DNA of 57,225 bases, from the NCBI GenBank assembly GCA_015067945.1, contig SVLM01000009.1, forward strand, positions 1 to 57,225, read 5' to 3'. The stretch is from Oscillospiraceae bacterium (GTDB taxonomy: Bacteria; Bacillota; Clostridia; Oscillospirales; Oscillospiraceae). The notes under the pieces are model-generated. The model made no database searches and was not told the origin of the DNA. It worked only from the letters and a program-made list of their open reading frames with translations. Position 1 is the stretch's first letter. Each line of letters opens with the position of its first letter. The translations under genes were made by a program, and so were the position numbers. Shown piece after piece: positions 26,018 to 36,388 of the stretch.

Positions 26018-28495
26018 TCACTGCAAGCCAAACTCCGGACCAATCACAGAAATGGCATTTTTTGTCGAATAATTATCCTGAATATAGCCAATGCAATTTC
26101 GGCTCATTTCTTCCAGTCTGGATGCATTGCAATACAGCTCGGCCATCTTTTTCGCCATAGTCTTTGCATCGTCCTCGATCAGAATGGCTTTCTCTGCATC
26201 GGGAATACCCTCGGCTCCAATGGTAGTGGTCACAACAGGAGTACCGTAACGCATTGCCTCCACAACCTTACCCTTAATGCCCGCACCATAACGCAGGGGC
26301 ACCAAAGAAATACGGCAGTTCCGGTAGAACCACTCCAGCTGTTCATCCGTCACAAAGCCTTCCATAATCAGATGATCGTTAGCCAGTGCCAGAATTTCCT
26401 TAGGTGCGTTGGAGCCCAGAATATGGATCTTCACATCCGGCAGATATCGCAGCAGCTCCGGTAGAATTTCCTCTGCAATCCATTTCACCGCATCCACATT
26501 GGGTCGATGGCTGAAGCCGCCTATGAACATAATATCCTTGCGGGTGTCAAAATCGTAGCCGCCCCAGCTGACATTGTCAAAGATATAGGCAGGAATTGCC
26601 TTAACCGAAATCCCGGGATCAATTTTATGAATCTCATCCACTTCCACATAGGACGGATAATAGGCCATATCCGCCTTGGCCATGAGGGACAATTCCTTGT
26701 TTTTCCAATCTGCCGCAGAATCCTTCAGGGACAGATCGCCGGTAATCTCGTATTCCCGCATTTCCCGCAGGAAGGCCAGGTCATGACCGTAATATACGAT
26801 CTTTGCCTTGGTGTTCTGCCGCAGAAAATCCAGATACTTTGGTGCAATGTGAGGCCGATTCAGGAACACATAGTCAATATGCTCCGAATTTTCTCTGATC
26901 CAGCTCTTCCAGCTCTCGGCATACTGAGCACCGTAAAGAACCTCAATACCCAACTGCTGCAACGCTGTGGTATATGGCTCATGCTGGTAGAAATTGTCAC
27001 CGATAAACTTCACATTAAATCCTGCCTCAACAAAAAGCCGCAGATACTGATAAACTGTACGGCTTCCGGCATCCCGATCAAAATGGGGTACATAGTGATC
27101 GATCATCAGCAGAGTTTTCTTATCGTAAGAGTAATCCCGGGCCTGGAATACATTCTCGCCATTCTCGGGATGCTTCTGCAGCTCCTGTGCCCACTTCTCA
27201 CGGAATTTCTTGGCGTTGATCACCTGGTACTGCTTTTGACCGGAACTTGTGTCTGTGCCGTTGGATACGCCTTCAAAATGCACTACAACAGACTTCGGCT
27301 GATACATGACCCGGTAGCCCAATTTGCGTACTGTAAACGCCAGATCACTGTCTTCGCAATAAGCGGGGGCAAAGGCATCGTCAAAGCCACCGATCTGCTC
27401 CCATAATACCCGGCTCAGCATAATCGCTGCACCGGAGATATAGTCCACTTGCTTGACATAGTTAAATTGCGGCAGTGCAGGATTTTGCCGATTGCCGAAG
27501 TTCCAGGCAGAACCGTCCTTCCACAGTATGCCACCTGCTTCCTGGAGCAATCCGTCCGGGTAAATAAGCTTGGAGCCCACCATGCCGATATCATCCGCAC
27601 TCTCGATCAATGTCACCAGAGGCTCCAGCCAATCCGGCTGAACCTGAGTGTCGTTATTCAGGAACAAAATATACTGACCCTTGGCATACTGTGCCGCATG
27701 GTTGCAGTTACGCAGAAAACGCAGATTTTCTGCATTGGTTACACAGGTAACACCTGGCAGAATCTCTTCAATTTTTGTGGTCAGATCCGTAGAGCAGTCA
27801 TTAGCGATAATGATCTCATAGGAGATATCACCGCTGTTGCGAATAATAGAGCAGACGCAGTGATAAGTATACTCAAACTGGTTGTATACCGGTATCACAA
27901 TCGAAACCTTCGGATCATCCCACTGGGGCACCTGCACCACCGGGTAATCCTTTTGGGATTTCTTTTTGTCCAGCTCCACCGGAACAATCTGCGGTACGAT
28001 CACATCAATGGTCGACGGTGCAGGCTCGCCGGTAATATTGCTTTGAATCAGCAGCTTGATTCCCTCTATGTTGCCTTTTCTCAACAAGCGGAAAAACTTC
28101 TTGAATTTCCGGAAAGAAAGGCTCTTAAAGAACTTAATCGGGTGTCTGACCATAGACCACAGCAGCCGCAGGGCCAGTGCCCGCTTGCTGCCAACCGGAA
28201 CCAAAAATCGCACCGTTCCGGTAAAAATCCGGCCAATCTTCCAGGTGCGGCTGCTTCGCAGTTCCCGGACCTCCTCACGTAAACTGTTTTCCGTTTCCCT
28301 TAACTGCTTGCATTCGGCCTTGCAGCTTGCCAGTTCGTTGCTTAACTGCTCATTTTTCTCTTCTTCTTCAACAAGTGCCCTTTGCAAACGTCCGCATTCC
28401 GCCTGCGTATATTCCAAGCGTTGGCGAAGGATCCGTTCCGTTTCCAACCCCTGCTCATCTGTGCCATACAGCGAATCTTTATCTAACATTGCCAT
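26018..28495 (-). CDS. Two-domain glycosyltransferase (GT2 plus GT4) with N-terminal coiled coil
   Basis: 825 aa; AGGAG lies 7 nt before ATG 28495. Residues 15-75 are a Glu/Leu-rich coiled coil (ETERILRQRLEYTQAECGRL). A GT-A domain spans about 195-420 (SIVIPVYNQFEYTYHCVCSI, NNDTQVQPDWLEPLV, GGFDDAFAPAYCEDSDLAFTVRKLGYRV). A GT-B domain of GT4 type spans about 470-820 (MLIDHYVPHFDRDAGSRTVYQYL, FIGGFSHRPNVDAVKWIAEEILP, GAGIKGKVVEAMRYGTPVVTT, GAEGIPDAEKAI). Such bifunctional enzymes build repeating backbones in O-antigen-like glycans exported by ABC transporters. Donors are unknown; rhamnose and heptose are the obvious candidates from context. Confidence 0.88.
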   Translation of the reverse strand: MAMLDKDSLYGTDEQGLETERILRQRLEYTQAECGRLQRALVEEEEKNEQLSNELASCKAECKQLRETENSLREEVRELRSSRTWKIGRIFTGTVRFLVPVGSKRALALRLLWSMVRHPIKFFKSLSFRKFKKFFRLLRKGNIEGIKLLIQSNITGEPAPSTIDVIVPQIVPVELDKKKSQKDYPVVQVPQWDDPKVSIVIPVYNQFEYTYHCVCSIIRNSGDISYEIIIANDCSTDLTTKIEEILPGVTCVTNAENLRFLRNCNHAAQYAKGQYILFLNNDTQVQPDWLEPLVTLIESADDIGMVGSKLIYPDGLLQEAGGILWKDGSAWNFGNRQNPALPQFNYVKQVDYISGAAIMLSRVLWEQIGGFDDAFAPAYCEDSDLAFTVRKLGYRVMYQPKSVVVHFEGVSNGTDTSSGQKQYQVINAKKFREKWAQELQKHPENGENVFQARDYSYDKKTLLMIDHYVPHFDRDAGSRTVYQYLRLFVEAGFNVKFIGDNFYQHEPYTTALQQLGIEVLYGAQYAESWKSWIRENSEHIDYVFLNRPHIAPKYLDFLRQNTKAKIVYYGHDLAFLREMREYEITGDLSLKDSAADWKNKELSLMAKADMAYYPSYVEVDEIHKIDPGISVKAIPAYIFDNVSWGGYDFDTRKDIMFIGGFSHRPNVDAVKWIAEEILPELLRYLPDVKIHILGSNAPKEILALANDHLIMEGFVTDEQLEWFYRNCRISLVPLRYGAGIKGKVVEAMRYGTPVVTTTIGAEGIPDAEKAILIEDDAKTMAKKMAELYCNASRLEEMSRNCIGYIQDNYSTKNAISVIGPEFGLQ

Positions 28496-28552
28496 CAGCG
28501 TTCTCCTTTCTGAGAATCTGCAACACGCTGAAGTTGCTGCATTTTACGGCTG

Positions 28553-29659
28553 TCAATTGCCGTCGGTGTCCTCCAGCAGGACAGATAGCTTTCTTACATC
28601 GTTACCCGGAGACCGGGAGAAATTACTGTTGATGTGCACCGTTACAATGGTATCGGGCTTACCCTGAATCTCGAAGCTGGTGTGTTCTTCCTTAATCGCG
28701 ATCACAATCGGATCTGCATCACCGTTGCAATCCAGAGTAATTCTGACTTTTTCGTTACCCGTCAAATCGTTAAAAGGACACAGCAGTGAACCAGACACCA
28801 AGCCCATAGGGCCGGTTTTGATCTTATAGGAACCCTCCGGCGGCAGCCAGTTATCCGGATACATCGTGATACGCTGAATATCATCCTTATGGCAACCGAT
28901 CTCAAATTGGGGAGCGTTTTCAAAATCGATCAAACCTTCATAGGCATCACATACCATCTGGGGATCACCATCCATAACCACTCTGCCATGGTCCAGCCAG
29001 ATCACCCGGTCGCACATGCTGCGAATTTGTCCCAGCACATGGGAGACCATCAATACAGTTGTACCGCCACTCATCATTTCCCGCATACGGCCCTCACTTT
29101 TCTGCCGGAAATGACTGTCACCGACGGACAGTATCTCATCAACGATCAATATCTCCGGATCGATCTGTGTAGCAATGGAGAAAGCAAGACGCATCATCAT
29201 ACCGGAAGAGAAGGTACGCACAGGCTGATCAATGAACCGTTCCAGTTCAGAGAACCTAACGATATCATCAAACTTACTGTCCAAAAAAGCCTTGCTGTAT
29301 CCCAAGATTGCACCGTTGAGATAAATATTCTCTCTGGCCGTCAGATCCTGGTCAAAACCGGCACCCAGCTCCAGCATCGGTGCAATGTTGCCGTAAATAT
29401 CAATCTTACCGCCAGTGGGCTTCAGAACACCGGCAATCATTTTCAGCAACGTGGATTTACCTGCACCGTTTCTGCCAACGATACCGCATACCTCGCCCCG
29501 TTTGATCCGGATACTTACATTGTCTACCGCACGGAAGTGGTCGTAGTGAAGTTTTCCTTTGAGGAGATTCACGAAAAACTCTTTAAAACTGTTGGTGTTT
29601 TCGTGATCCACATGGAAGTCCATTGTGGCTTCCTGAATATCGATCATAATATCTGACAT
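28553..29659 (-). CDS. Polysaccharide ABC transporter ATP-binding protein (Wzt/TagH-like)
   Basis: 368 aa. Residues 1-245 are an ABC ATPase: Walker A GRNGAGKST (near 62-70), a TARENIYLNGAILG segment typical of Wzt/TagH, signature FSSGMMMRLAFS and Walker B EILIVDEILSVGD. The extra C-terminal region (about 255-368) is beta-rich and could be a glycan-recognising domain like that of some Wzt proteins, but I do not recognise it specifically. It pairs with the permease 9 bp upstream, and GAGGTG precedes its ATG. It acts in export of lipid-linked glycan. Confidence 0.92.
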   Translation of the reverse strand: MSDIMIDIQEATMDFHVDHENTNSFKEFFVNLLKGKLHYDHFRAVDNVSIRIKRGEVCGIVGRNGAGKSTLLKMIAGVLKPTGGKIDIYGNIAPMLELGAGFDQDLTARENIYLNGAILGYSKAFLDSKFDDIVRFSELERFIDQPVRTFSSGMMMRLAFSIATQIDPEILIVDEILSVGDSHFRQKSEGRMREMMSGGTTVLMVSHVLGQIRSMCDRVIWLDHGRVVMDGDPQMVCDAYEGLIDFENAPQFEIGCHKDDIQRITMYPDNWLPPEGSYKIKTGPMGLVSGSLLCPFNDLTGNEKVRITLDCNGDADPIVIAIKEEHTSFEIQGKPDTIVTVHINSNFSRSPGNDVRKLSVLLEDTDGN

Positions 29660-29668
29660 ATTGCCACC

Positions 29669-30448
29669 TCAGATATACAGAATAAAGTTACGCTTCAGCT
29701 TGCGGAAAACGGCATAGCCAAGCAGCAGGAAGCCTACGCAATAGCCAAAGCAGAAACCAAAGCATTGCAGCGAAGGCATTGCTCCCTCCAGCACCAGCGT
29801 GCGGAAGAAGGTTACATACTGAAACATCGGGTTCAGGCTGTAAACGCCCATCCACTCAGCCGGAATGATATCCACAGGATAGAACAGCGGAGTCAGGTAC
29901 ATCCACAGTACGATCACAACACCGTACAAAAATTGCGTATCCCGGAAATACACCATCAGCGAGGACAGAATCAAGCCAATACCAACCGTAAATCCGATCA
30001 GCATCACATACATCACAGGAATCAGCAGATGATAGGGATTCAGGGGCAAACCCTGAATAAAGATGATCAGATACAGTGCTAACGTGGAGAAACAAAGATT
30101 GATGCACGATGACAGAACTTTAGCCACGGGGAATACATAGGTCGGTATATATACCTTTGTGATCAAGGATGCACTGCCGGTAATGGAAGTTAATGCAGCC
30201 TGCGTTGCCTCAGAGAAGAAGTTAAAGGTAACCGTACCGATGAGCAGATAAACAGCATAGTTATCCACATCCCACTTAAAGAGATTCGCAAATACTATAT
30301 ACTGCACCGACATTGTTAACAGCGGGTTGAGCATACTCCAAAGCACGCCCAAAATACTCCGCTTATACCGTGTCTTAAAATCCCGGCTCACAAGCTGTGA
30401 CAGCAGGAATCGGTATTTCAATATACCGGCAATACCGTTCTTATTCAT
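29669..30448 (-). CDS. Polysaccharide ABC-2 transporter permease (Wzm/TagG-like)
   Basis: 259 aa with six predicted TM helices. ABC-2 signatures are LVSRDFKTRYKRSILGVLWSMLNPLL near the N-terminus and LYGVVIVLWMYLTPLFYPVDIIPAEW around 180. With the adjacent ATPase it forms an exporter for an undecaprenyl-linked polysaccharide (Wzm/Wzt or TagGH family). It is the first gene of the minus half-operon, about 75 bp behind a consensus promoter. Confidence 0.92.
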   Translation of the reverse strand: MNKNGIAGILKYRFLLSQLVSRDFKTRYKRSILGVLWSMLNPLLTMSVQYIVFANLFKWDVDNYAVYLLIGTVTFNFFSEATQAALTSITGSASLITKVYIPTYVFPVAKVLSSCINLCFSTLALYLIIFIQGLPLNPYHLLIPVMYVMLIGFTVGIGLILSSLMVYFRDTQFLYGVVIVLWMYLTPLFYPVDIIPAEWMGVYSLNPMFQYVTFFRTLVLEGAMPSLQCFGFCFGYCVGFLLLGYAVFRKLKRNFILYI

Positions 30449-30524
30449 AAACCATGATTCCTTTCGGTGTAAATCGCACTCAAGCGTTTCTTAATGATAG
30501 TTATAGAACCCCATAATCCTATTT

Positions 30525-30553
30525 ATTATACACGCTCAGCGATAATATGTCAA
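30525..30553 (-). promoter_or_regulatory. Consensus promoter of the exporter/heptose half-operon
   Basis: TTGACA (30548-30553), 17 bp, TATAAT (30525-30530) on the minus strand. Both hexamers are perfect, suggesting strong constitutive transcription unless repressed. Confidence 0.88.
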
Positions 30554-30613
30554 CTTCCGATTCCTCTCGCATATGGGTGTTGACAGCCGTCGTATAATAG
30601 TATTGGTGATCAT

Positions 30614-31087
30614 ATGGCAAACAAAACAAACGCAGTCCGCTTAGTGGAACAAGCTGGCATACCCTGCCGGGAGGCATTCTACGATTATGACGAAAATGAC
30701 CTCAAGGGCACCCACGCCGCCCATGCAATGGGTATGCCCGAAGAGCAGGTTTTCAAAACCCTTGTCGCCCGGGGCGAACGCACCGGCATTCATGTATTCT
30801 GCATCCCCGTTTGCTGCGAGCTGGACTTGAAAAAGGCAGCCAAAGCCGCTGGTGATAAGAATATGGAAATGGTGGCTGTAAAGGAGCTTTTGGCCTTGAC
30901 CGGCTATATCCGCGGTGGCTGCAGTCCCGTCGGCATGAAGAAAAAATACCCCACCCACATGGATGAAACCTGTATACTCTGCGACGAAATCGGCGTTTCC
31001 GCCGGTGAACGGGGCCACCAGATGATTCTGGATCCGCAGGCCCTTGTCAAGCTGATCGGTGCCGAAATCGCTGACATAATCAAATAA
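30614..31087 (+). CDS. ybaK: Cys-tRNA(Pro)/Cys-tRNA(Cys) deacylase, YbaK/EbsC family
   Basis: 157 aa. YbaK fold: KTNAVRLVEQAGIPC at the N-terminus, EEQVFKTLVARG, a LDLKKAAKAAG segment with conserved Lys, and GYIRGGCSPVGMKKKYPTHMDET. It hydrolyses Cys mischarged on tRNA-Pro. It is divergent from the ABC permease. No well-spaced promoter could be assigned; a TATAAT occurs at 30593-30598 without a matching -35. Confidence 0.93.
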   Translation: MANKTNAVRLVEQAGIPCREAFYDYDENDLKGTHAAHAMGMPEEQVFKTLVARGERTGIHVFCIPVCCELDLKKAAKAAGDKNMEMVAVKELLALTGYIRGGCSPVGMKKKYPTHMDETCILCDEIGVSAGERGHQMILDPQALVKLIGAEIADIIK

Positions 31088-31105
31088 AGAAAGGAAATTA
31101 TCATT

Positions 31106-31357
31106 ATGCAGTACGAATACACTACCAAAGGCACCTGCTCCCGGAGCATTCTGTTTGAGATCGAGGATGGCAAGCTGAAGAACGTCCAGTACATCGGTGG
31201 CTGCAACGGCAACCTCAAGGGCATCGGTGCTCTTGTCGAAGGCATGGATGTTGACGCTGTCATCGCCCGCCTGGAGGGCATCTCCTGCGGTGGCAAGCCC
31301 ACCTCCTGCCCCGACCAGCTGGCCACTGCCCTGAAGCAGATCAAAGCAGGCGAATAA
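31106..31357 (+). CDS. TSCPD domain-containing protein (TIGR03905-type)
   Basis: 83 aa. It consists of one small domain with a TSCPDQL motif at about residues 67-73 and paired cysteines (GTCSRS, GGCNGNLKG, ISCGGKP). The TSCPD domain is also found at the C-terminus of some ribonucleotide reductases, but the free-standing protein has no assigned function. It lies 18 bp after ybaK, with AAAGGAAA before its ATG, and ends at a strong terminator. Confidence 0.88.
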   Translation: MQYEYTTKGTCSRSILFEIEDGKLKNVQYIGGCNGNLKGIGALVEGMDVDAVIARLEGISCGGKPTSCPDQLATALKQIKAGE

Positions 31358-31367
31358 ATTAGCAAGT

Positions 31368-31403
31368 AAAAATGGAGTGAAGCAGTTGCTTCACTCCATT
31401 TTT
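31368..31403. terminator. Bidirectional terminator between the TSCPD gene and engB
   Basis: A 14-bp perfect stem (AATGGAGTGAAGCA and its complement) has a 2-nt spacer in the loop and A and T runs on either side. It serves the plus-strand TSCPD gene and minus-strand engB. Confidence 0.88.
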
Positions 31404-31987
31404 TATTCATTCACAACACTCAAGATATGCCGTAGCAGCTCTTCCCTGCCGTTACCCTTCTCCGCGGAGAACGGTATCACCGGACAATCCTCCGGCAGCT
31501 CCAAGTCTACACGAATGGTCGCCAGGTTCGGCTCCAACTCACTTTTCTTCAGCTTGTCCATCTTGTTGGCTACCACCACAAACCGACAGCCGCTGTCCAT
31601 AAACCAGCGTGCCATGGTAATGTCGTTATTTGTGGGCGGATGCCGATAATCCACGATCAAAACACCCAAATCGATCCGTCCGGCCGCAAAGTAGTCCTCC
31701 ATCAGCTTTCCCCAACGATCCCGCTCGGATTGAGAGACCTTGGCATAGCCGTAACCCGGCAGATCCACAAAATAGCACTTGCTGTCAACCGTAAAGTAGT
31801 TCACATGGATGGTTTTACCCGGCTTGTCGCCCACACGGGCGAAATTCTTCCGCTGCAGCAGACGGTTGATCACCGAGGACTTGCCCACATTGGATTTGCC
31901 TGCAAAGGCGATCTCCGGCAACCGATTTCCCGGGAAATTTTTGGGATTTGCCGCAGAGAGCAGAAACTCGACTTTCTGTAAGTTCAT
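31403..31987 (-). CDS. engB: Ribosome biogenesis GTPase EngB (YsxC/YihA)
   Basis: 194 aa from ATG 31987, selected by TGAGGTG upstream; a longer frame runs into lon. GTPase motifs: AFAGKSNVGKSSVIN (G1), KTIHVNYF (G2), VDLPGYGYA (G3), VVANKMDKLKKSE (G4) and IPFSAEKGNG (G5). It is needed for late 50S assembly. Position after lon is the classic tig-clpX-lon-engB order. Confidence 0.96.
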   Translation of the reverse strand: MNLQKVEFLLSAANPKNFPGNRLPEIAFAGKSNVGKSSVINRLLQRKNFARVGDKPGKTIHVNYFTVDSKCYFVDLPGYGYAKVSQSERDRWGKLMEDYFAAGRIDLGVLIVDYRHPPTNNDITMARWFMDSGCRFVVVANKMDKLKKSELEPNLATIRVDLELPEDCPVIPFSAEKGNGREELLRHILSVVNE

Positions 31988-31994
31988 AGCCACC

Positions 31995-34391
31995 TCACTG
32001 CCGGATTCCCGGCTTCTTATGTCTTCCCTGCACATCCTCGGGCAATGTGCCCAGCAAACCGGTATGTGCCACGGTATTCGGCTTAACCAATGCCGCCTCC
32101 AGCACCACATCCACAGTCTGTGCAGTAATAAAGTTCAGGGATTTGCGAACCGTCTGATCGATCAGCTCCAAGTCCCGTTCGTTCCGACTGGGGATGATCA
32201 CCGTCCGGACGCCATGACGCAGAGCCGCCATGGTCTTCTCCTTCAGGCCGCCGATGGGCAGCACCCGACCGCGGATGGAGATCTCTCCGGTCATGGCCAC
32301 ATCCCGCCGCACCGGCACGCCGGTCAATGCACTGACCATGGCAGTGCAAACGGTTACACCGGCAGAAGGACCGTCCTTCGGCACAGCACCCTCTGGGAAA
32401 TGCACATGAATATCCTTGGTCTTGTAGAAATCCTCCGCAACGCCAAGCTGCTTGGCATTGGCACGGATATAGCTGAGTGCCGCATGAGCAGATTCCTTCA
32501 TCACATCGCCCAAATTGCCGGTCAGCTCCAGCTTGCCGGAGCCATCCATCACATTGACTTCTACTTCCAAAACCTCGCCGCCAACGGATGTCCAGGCAAG
32601 GCCCGTGACCAGTCCAATCTGATCCGAATTTGCCAACCGGTCCGGCAGGTATTTCCGCACGCCCAAAAACTCCGTCAGATTGCTGCCGGAAACGCTGATC
32701 CGCTTCTCACCGGACAGCAACCGCATATCTGCCTTCCGGCAAATTTCCGCCAGACAACGCTCCAGCTGCCGCACACCGGATTCCCGGGTGTAGCAGGTGA
32801 TCATTTCCCGAACCGCATCTTCAGAAACCTTCAGCATGGACTTTTTCAGGCCGTGCTTTTTCATCTGCTTCGGCAGTAAATGATCCACTGCGATCCGCAG
32901 CTTTTCCTCGTCGGTGTACGAGCCCAGTTCAATGACCTCCATACGGTCAAGCAACGGCCTGGGCACCGTATCCAGCGTATTGGCTGTTGTGATGAACATC
33001 ACATCGGACAGATCGTAAGGCAGCTCCAGATAGTGGTCCCGGTAGGTCTTGTTCTGCTCTGCATCCAGCACCTCCAGCAGGGCCGCGCTGGGGTCGCCAC
33101 GGTAATCCGAACCCATCTTGTCCACCTCATCCAGCAAAAGCAGCGGATTGTTGCTGCCGGCCTGAATCATGGCAGACAGAATGCGTCCGGGCATTGCTCC
33201 TACATAGGTCTTTCTGTGGCCCCGGATATCCGCCTCATCGTGGACACCGCCCAAAGCGATTCGGGCCATTTTCCGGTTCAACGCCTTCGCGACGGAGTAT
33301 GCGATGGAGGTCTTACCCACACCGGGAGGGCCAACCAGACAGATGATCTGGGGAGGCATTTTCGGTGCCATCTGCCGAACGGCAATGGTCTCCAAAATCC
33401 GCTCCTTCACCTTTTCCAAGCCAAAATGATCCTTTTCCAGAATCTTTCTGGCAGCTTCCACATCAATGCGTTCCTTGGTTTTGCTGTTCCAGGGAAGCTC
33501 CAGTACAGTGTCCAGATAATTCCGCAGCACCGCACCCTCGGAAGAGCCGAAGGGCTGCTTTTTCAGCCGATCCAGATCCTTCAGCAGCTTCGTTTCACTT
33601 TCCTCCGGCAGATTCAGCAGCAGAATTCCCTTTTCATACTCCGCAAACTCCGAGCGGTCATCCTCACCCAACTCATCCTGAATTACCTTCATCTGCTCAC
33701 GCAGGTAGTAATCCTTCTGATGCTGGTCGATATTGAAGCGGGTTTTCTCCTGAATGTCGGATTCCAGCCGCAGCATCTCTGTTTCCTGCCGCAGCAAACG
33801 CACCGCCATTTCCAGACGCTTAATGGGATTCAGCTGCCGCAGAAGGCTGACTTTATCCTTGTAATCAAATCCGGAATTCTGACCGATGCTGTCGGCCACA
33901 AAGCCACAGCTGTCCGACGCCAGCATCCGCAGCTGCACCGCCTGGGCAGAATGCTCCGTCAACTCCACGTAGGCACCGTACAGTGCATTTGCCTCCCGGC
34001 GAAGAGCACGGCTGCGAAGGTTCTCCGTCACTTCCGTCTCGGGAACAGAAATCACCTTACCGGAAAGAAACGGCTCCTTCTGCAAGCCCTCCTGGATCCT
34101 TGCCCGGTACAAGCCCGTGACCAGAACCCGGATCGTATCGTTGTGAGATTTCAAAATCTGCTTGATCTTGGCAACCGTACCCATGGGATACAGGTCGTTC
34201 CAATCCGGATCATCATTGGCGATGTCCTTCTGGGGGATCAGCAGCAGATTTTGGTCGCTCTTCATGGCCTCTTCCAGTGCCAAAACGGACTTCATCCGAC
34301 CCACCTCAAAGTGGATGGTCTGATCCGGGAACACCGCAAGACCACGCAACGCCAATATCGGCATATTGCCGATGCTAATCAATTCACTCAT
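31995..34391 (-). CDS. lon: ATP-dependent Lon protease
   Basis: 798 aa, LonA type. N-terminal substrate domain ([21 protein letters not shown]), coiled region, AAA+ module with Walker [16 protein letters not shown] (near 350) and [26 protein letters not shown], and a C-terminal protease domain with the catalytic serine in [10 protein letters not shown] and lysine in [14 protein letters not shown]. It degrades misfolded and regulatory proteins. AAAGGAG precedes the ATG. A hairpin lies between clpX and lon and may reduce read-through into it. Confidence 0.97.
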   Translation of the reverse strand: MSELISIGNMPILALRGLAVFPDQTIHFEVGRMKSVLALEEAMKSDQNLLLIPQKDIANDDPDWNDLYPMGTVAKIKQILKSHNDTIRVLVTGLYRARIQEGLQKEPFLSGKVISVPETEVTENLRSRALRREANALYGAYVELTEHSAQAVQLRMLASDSCGFVADSIGQNSGFDYKDKVSLLRQLNPIKRLEMAVRLLRQETEMLRLESDIQEKTRFNIDQHQKDYYLREQMKVIQDELGEDDRSEFAEYEKGILLLNLPEESETKLLKDLDRLKKQPFGSSEGAVLRNYLDTVLELPWNSKTKERIDVEAARKILEKDHFGLEKVKERILETIAVRQMAPKMPPQIICLVGPPGVGKTSIAYSVAKALNRKMARIALGGVHDEADIRGHRKTYVGAMPGRILSAMIQAGSNNPLLLLDEVDKMGSDYRGDPSAALLEVLDAEQNKTYRDHYLELPYDLSDVMFITTANTLDTVPRPLLDRMEVIELGSYTDEEKLRIAVDHLLPKQMKKHGLKKSMLKVSEDAVREMITCYTRESGVRQLERCLAEICRKADMRLLSGEKRISVSGSNLTEFLGVRKYLPDRLANSDQIGLVTGLAWTSVGGEVLEVEVNVMDGSGKLELTGNLGDVMKESAHAALSYIRANAKQLGVAEDFYKTKDIHVHFPEGAVPKDGPSAGVTVCTAMVSALTGVPVRRDVAMTGEISIRGRVLPIGGLKEKTMAALRHGVRTVIIPSRNERDLELIDQTVRKSLNFITAQTVDVVLEAALVKPNTVAHTGLLGTLPEDVQGRHKKPGIRQ

Positions 34392-34411
34392 AGGGTTCTC
34401 CTTTGTATAAC

Positions 34412-34441
34412 AAGCAAAAGGGGGTAGAACGCTACCCCCTT
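34412..34441 (-). terminator. Hairpin between clpX and lon, possible attenuating terminator
   Basis: A 10-bp stem AAGGGGGTAG/CTACCCCCTT with a CGTT loop is followed by TTTTGCTTG on the minus strand. The T run is short, so partial termination that lets lon be read at a lower level is plausible. Confidence 0.6.
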
Positions 34442-34448
34442 CGCATCG

Positions 34449-35711
34449 TTACTTATTTTTGCCCGGCTGGACCCGAGGATTCTTCGGATCACGCAGGATC
34501 TTCGGCTCACCGCCCAGAATTGCATCCCGGGTGATGACAACCTTCTTTATGGACAAATCAGAAGGAATGGTATACATGATCTTGGTCATGACACTTTCCA
34601 TAATTGCCCGCAGTCCTCTCGCACCAATCTGACGGTCCAGTGCCTTCTTGGCAACCTCCTGCAGAGCCTGGGGCTGAATCTCCAGCTCCACATTGTCCAG
34701 CTCCAACAGCTTCTGATACTGCCGGGTCAGGGCATTCTTCGGCTCGGTCAGGATCTTCACCAGATCCTCCTGGGTCAGCGACTGCAAACAGGTAATCACC
34801 GGCAAACGGCCTACCAGCTCGGGAATAATGCCGAACTTCAGCAGATCGTGGGGCTCTACCTGAGCCAGCAGCTTGCCCACATCCCGCTGCTTCTTGCTCT
34901 GCACCGGTGCATCGAAGCCGATGGCGGACCGGTCTGTACGGTTCTCGATGATCTTATCCAGACCGTCAAAAGCACCGCCACAGATAAACAGAATGTTGGA
35001 GGTATCCACCTGGATCATTTCCTGCTGGGGATGCTTGCGGCCACCCTGGGGCGGCACACTGGCAACCGTACCCTCCAGAATCTTCAGCAGAGCCTGCTGA
35101 ACACCCTCGCCGGACACATCCCGGGTGATGGAGGTATTTTCGCTCTTGCGGGCAATCTTATCCATTTCATCGATGTAGATGATGCCATGCTCGGCAAGAT
35201 CGATATCGAAATTAGCAGCCTGCAGCAGTCGCAGCAGAATATTCTCCACATCATCGCCCACATAACCGGCTTCGGTCAATGTCGTTGCATCGGCGATAGC
35301 GAAAGGAACGTTCAGAATCTTGGCCAGGGTCTGGGCAAAGAGGGTCTTGCCGCTGCCGGTGGGGCCGATGAGCAAAATGTTGCTCTTTTGCAGCTCCACT
35401 TCGGAGTCCGTAGCCAGATAGATTCGCTTATAGTGATTGTAGACCGCTACACTCAGTGCGATCTTCGCTTCCTCCTGGCCGACAATATAGCCGTCCATGA
35501 AGGTCTTGATCTCCGCGGGGGTAGGAAGATGCTCGGGCTCGCGGAGCTTGCCCCGATAATCCACCTGGATCTCATCTCCCAGTAATTCGCTGCAGGCCTG
35601 CACACATTCACTGCAAATGCATACTCCGGGGCCGGCGATCAACCGCTCCACCTGAGTCTCGCGTTTGCCGCAGAAGCTGCAGCGGATGCCCTGTTCATCT
35701 TTTTTTGCCAT
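34449..35711 (-). CDS. clpX: ATP-dependent Clp protease ATP-binding subunit ClpX
   Basis: 420 aa. N-terminal zinc-binding domain [19 protein letters not shown]...CSECV (residues 11-40). AAA+ core with Walker [13 protein letters not shown], Walker [13 protein letters not shown], a pore-loop GYVGDDVE region and RxxGxxxLxP-like [13 protein letters not shown] sensor segment. It unfolds substrates and feeds them to ClpP, encoded 29 bp upstream. Confidence 0.98.
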   Translation of the reverse strand: MAKKDEQGIRCSFCGKRETQVERLIAGPGVCICSECVQACSELLGDEIQVDYRGKLREPEHLPTPAEIKTFMDGYIVGQEEAKIALSVAVYNHYKRIYLATDSEVELQKSNILLIGPTGSGKTLFAQTLAKILNVPFAIADATTLTEAGYVGDDVENILLRLLQAANFDIDLAEHGIIYIDEMDKIARKSENTSITRDVSGEGVQQALLKILEGTVASVPPQGGRKHPQQEMIQVDTSNILFICGGAFDGLDKIIENRTDRSAIGFDAPVQSKKQRDVGKLLAQVEPHDLLKFGIIPELVGRLPVITCLQSLTQEDLVKILTEPKNALTRQYQKLLELDNVELEIQPQALQEVAKKALDRQIGARGLRAIMESVMTKIMYTIPSDLSIKKVVITRDAILGGEPKILRDPKNPRVQPGKNK

Positions 35712-35740
35712 GAACTTTGGTCGCCTTTCCTAAATCAGAA

Positions 35741-36322
35741 TCAGTGACGCTCCAGAACCCGGTCAACCAGGCCAAATTCCAAAGCCTCCTGAGCGGTCAT
35801 GAAGTTATCACGCTCGCAGGCGGCGGTAACTTCCTCCACGCTCTTGCCGGTGTTTTCGGCCAGAATCTTATTCATCCGCTCCTTGATGGTCTGCAGACGC
35901 TTCATGTGAATGGCCATATCGGTGATCTGACCCTGAGTGCCTGCAGAGGGTTGGTGGATCATGATCTCCGCATTGGGCAGAGCCATACGCTTGCCCTTGG
36001 TGCCGGCACTGAGCAGGAATGCACCCATGGACGCCGCCATGCCCACGCAAATGGTGGCAACATCGCACTTGATGTACTGCATGGTGTCATAGATGGCCAT
36101 ACCGGCAGTCACGCTGCCACCGGGGCTGTTGATATAAAACTGAATATCCTTGTCCGGATCCTGAGCTTCCAGGTACAGCAGCTGTGCCACGACCAGACTG
36201 GCAGTGGTATCGTTGACTTCCTCGGACAGGAAAATGATGCGATCATTCAGCAGACGGGAGAAAATATCGTAGCTGCGTTCGCCGCGGCTGGTCTGCTCAA
36301 CAACATAAGGGATAAAACTCAT
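35741..36322 (-). CDS. clpP: ATP-dependent Clp protease proteolytic subunit ClpP
   Basis: 193 aa from ATG 36322, which has GGAG 8 nt upstream; the ATG six bases earlier is too close to it. Catalytic Ser in [16 protein letters not shown] (near residue 97), His in [17 protein letters not shown] (near 122), and Asp in the following [18 protein letters not shown] segment. It starts [24 protein letters not shown], as is usual for the family. It forms the tetradecameric peptidase used by ClpX. Confidence 0.98.
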   Translation of the reverse strand: MSFIPYVVEQTSRGERSYDIFSRLLNDRIIFLSEEVNDTTASLVVAQLLYLEAQDPDKDIQFYINSPGGSVTAGMAIYDTMQYIKCDVATICVGMAASMGAFLLSAGTKGKRMALPNAEIMIHQPSAGTQGQITDMAIHMKRLQTIKERMNKILAENTGKSVEEVTAACERDNFMTAQEALEFGLVDRVLERH

Positions 36323-36388
36323 GGTCATGTCTCCTTTCAGGTCCTTCGAAACATTCTAACCATTAATTAGCCGGGTTATTCCGGTATT

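Noticed and set aside
30580..30598. TTGACA and TATAAT as a promoter for ybaK
   Set aside because: The hexamers are only 7 bp apart, too close for sigma-A recognition.
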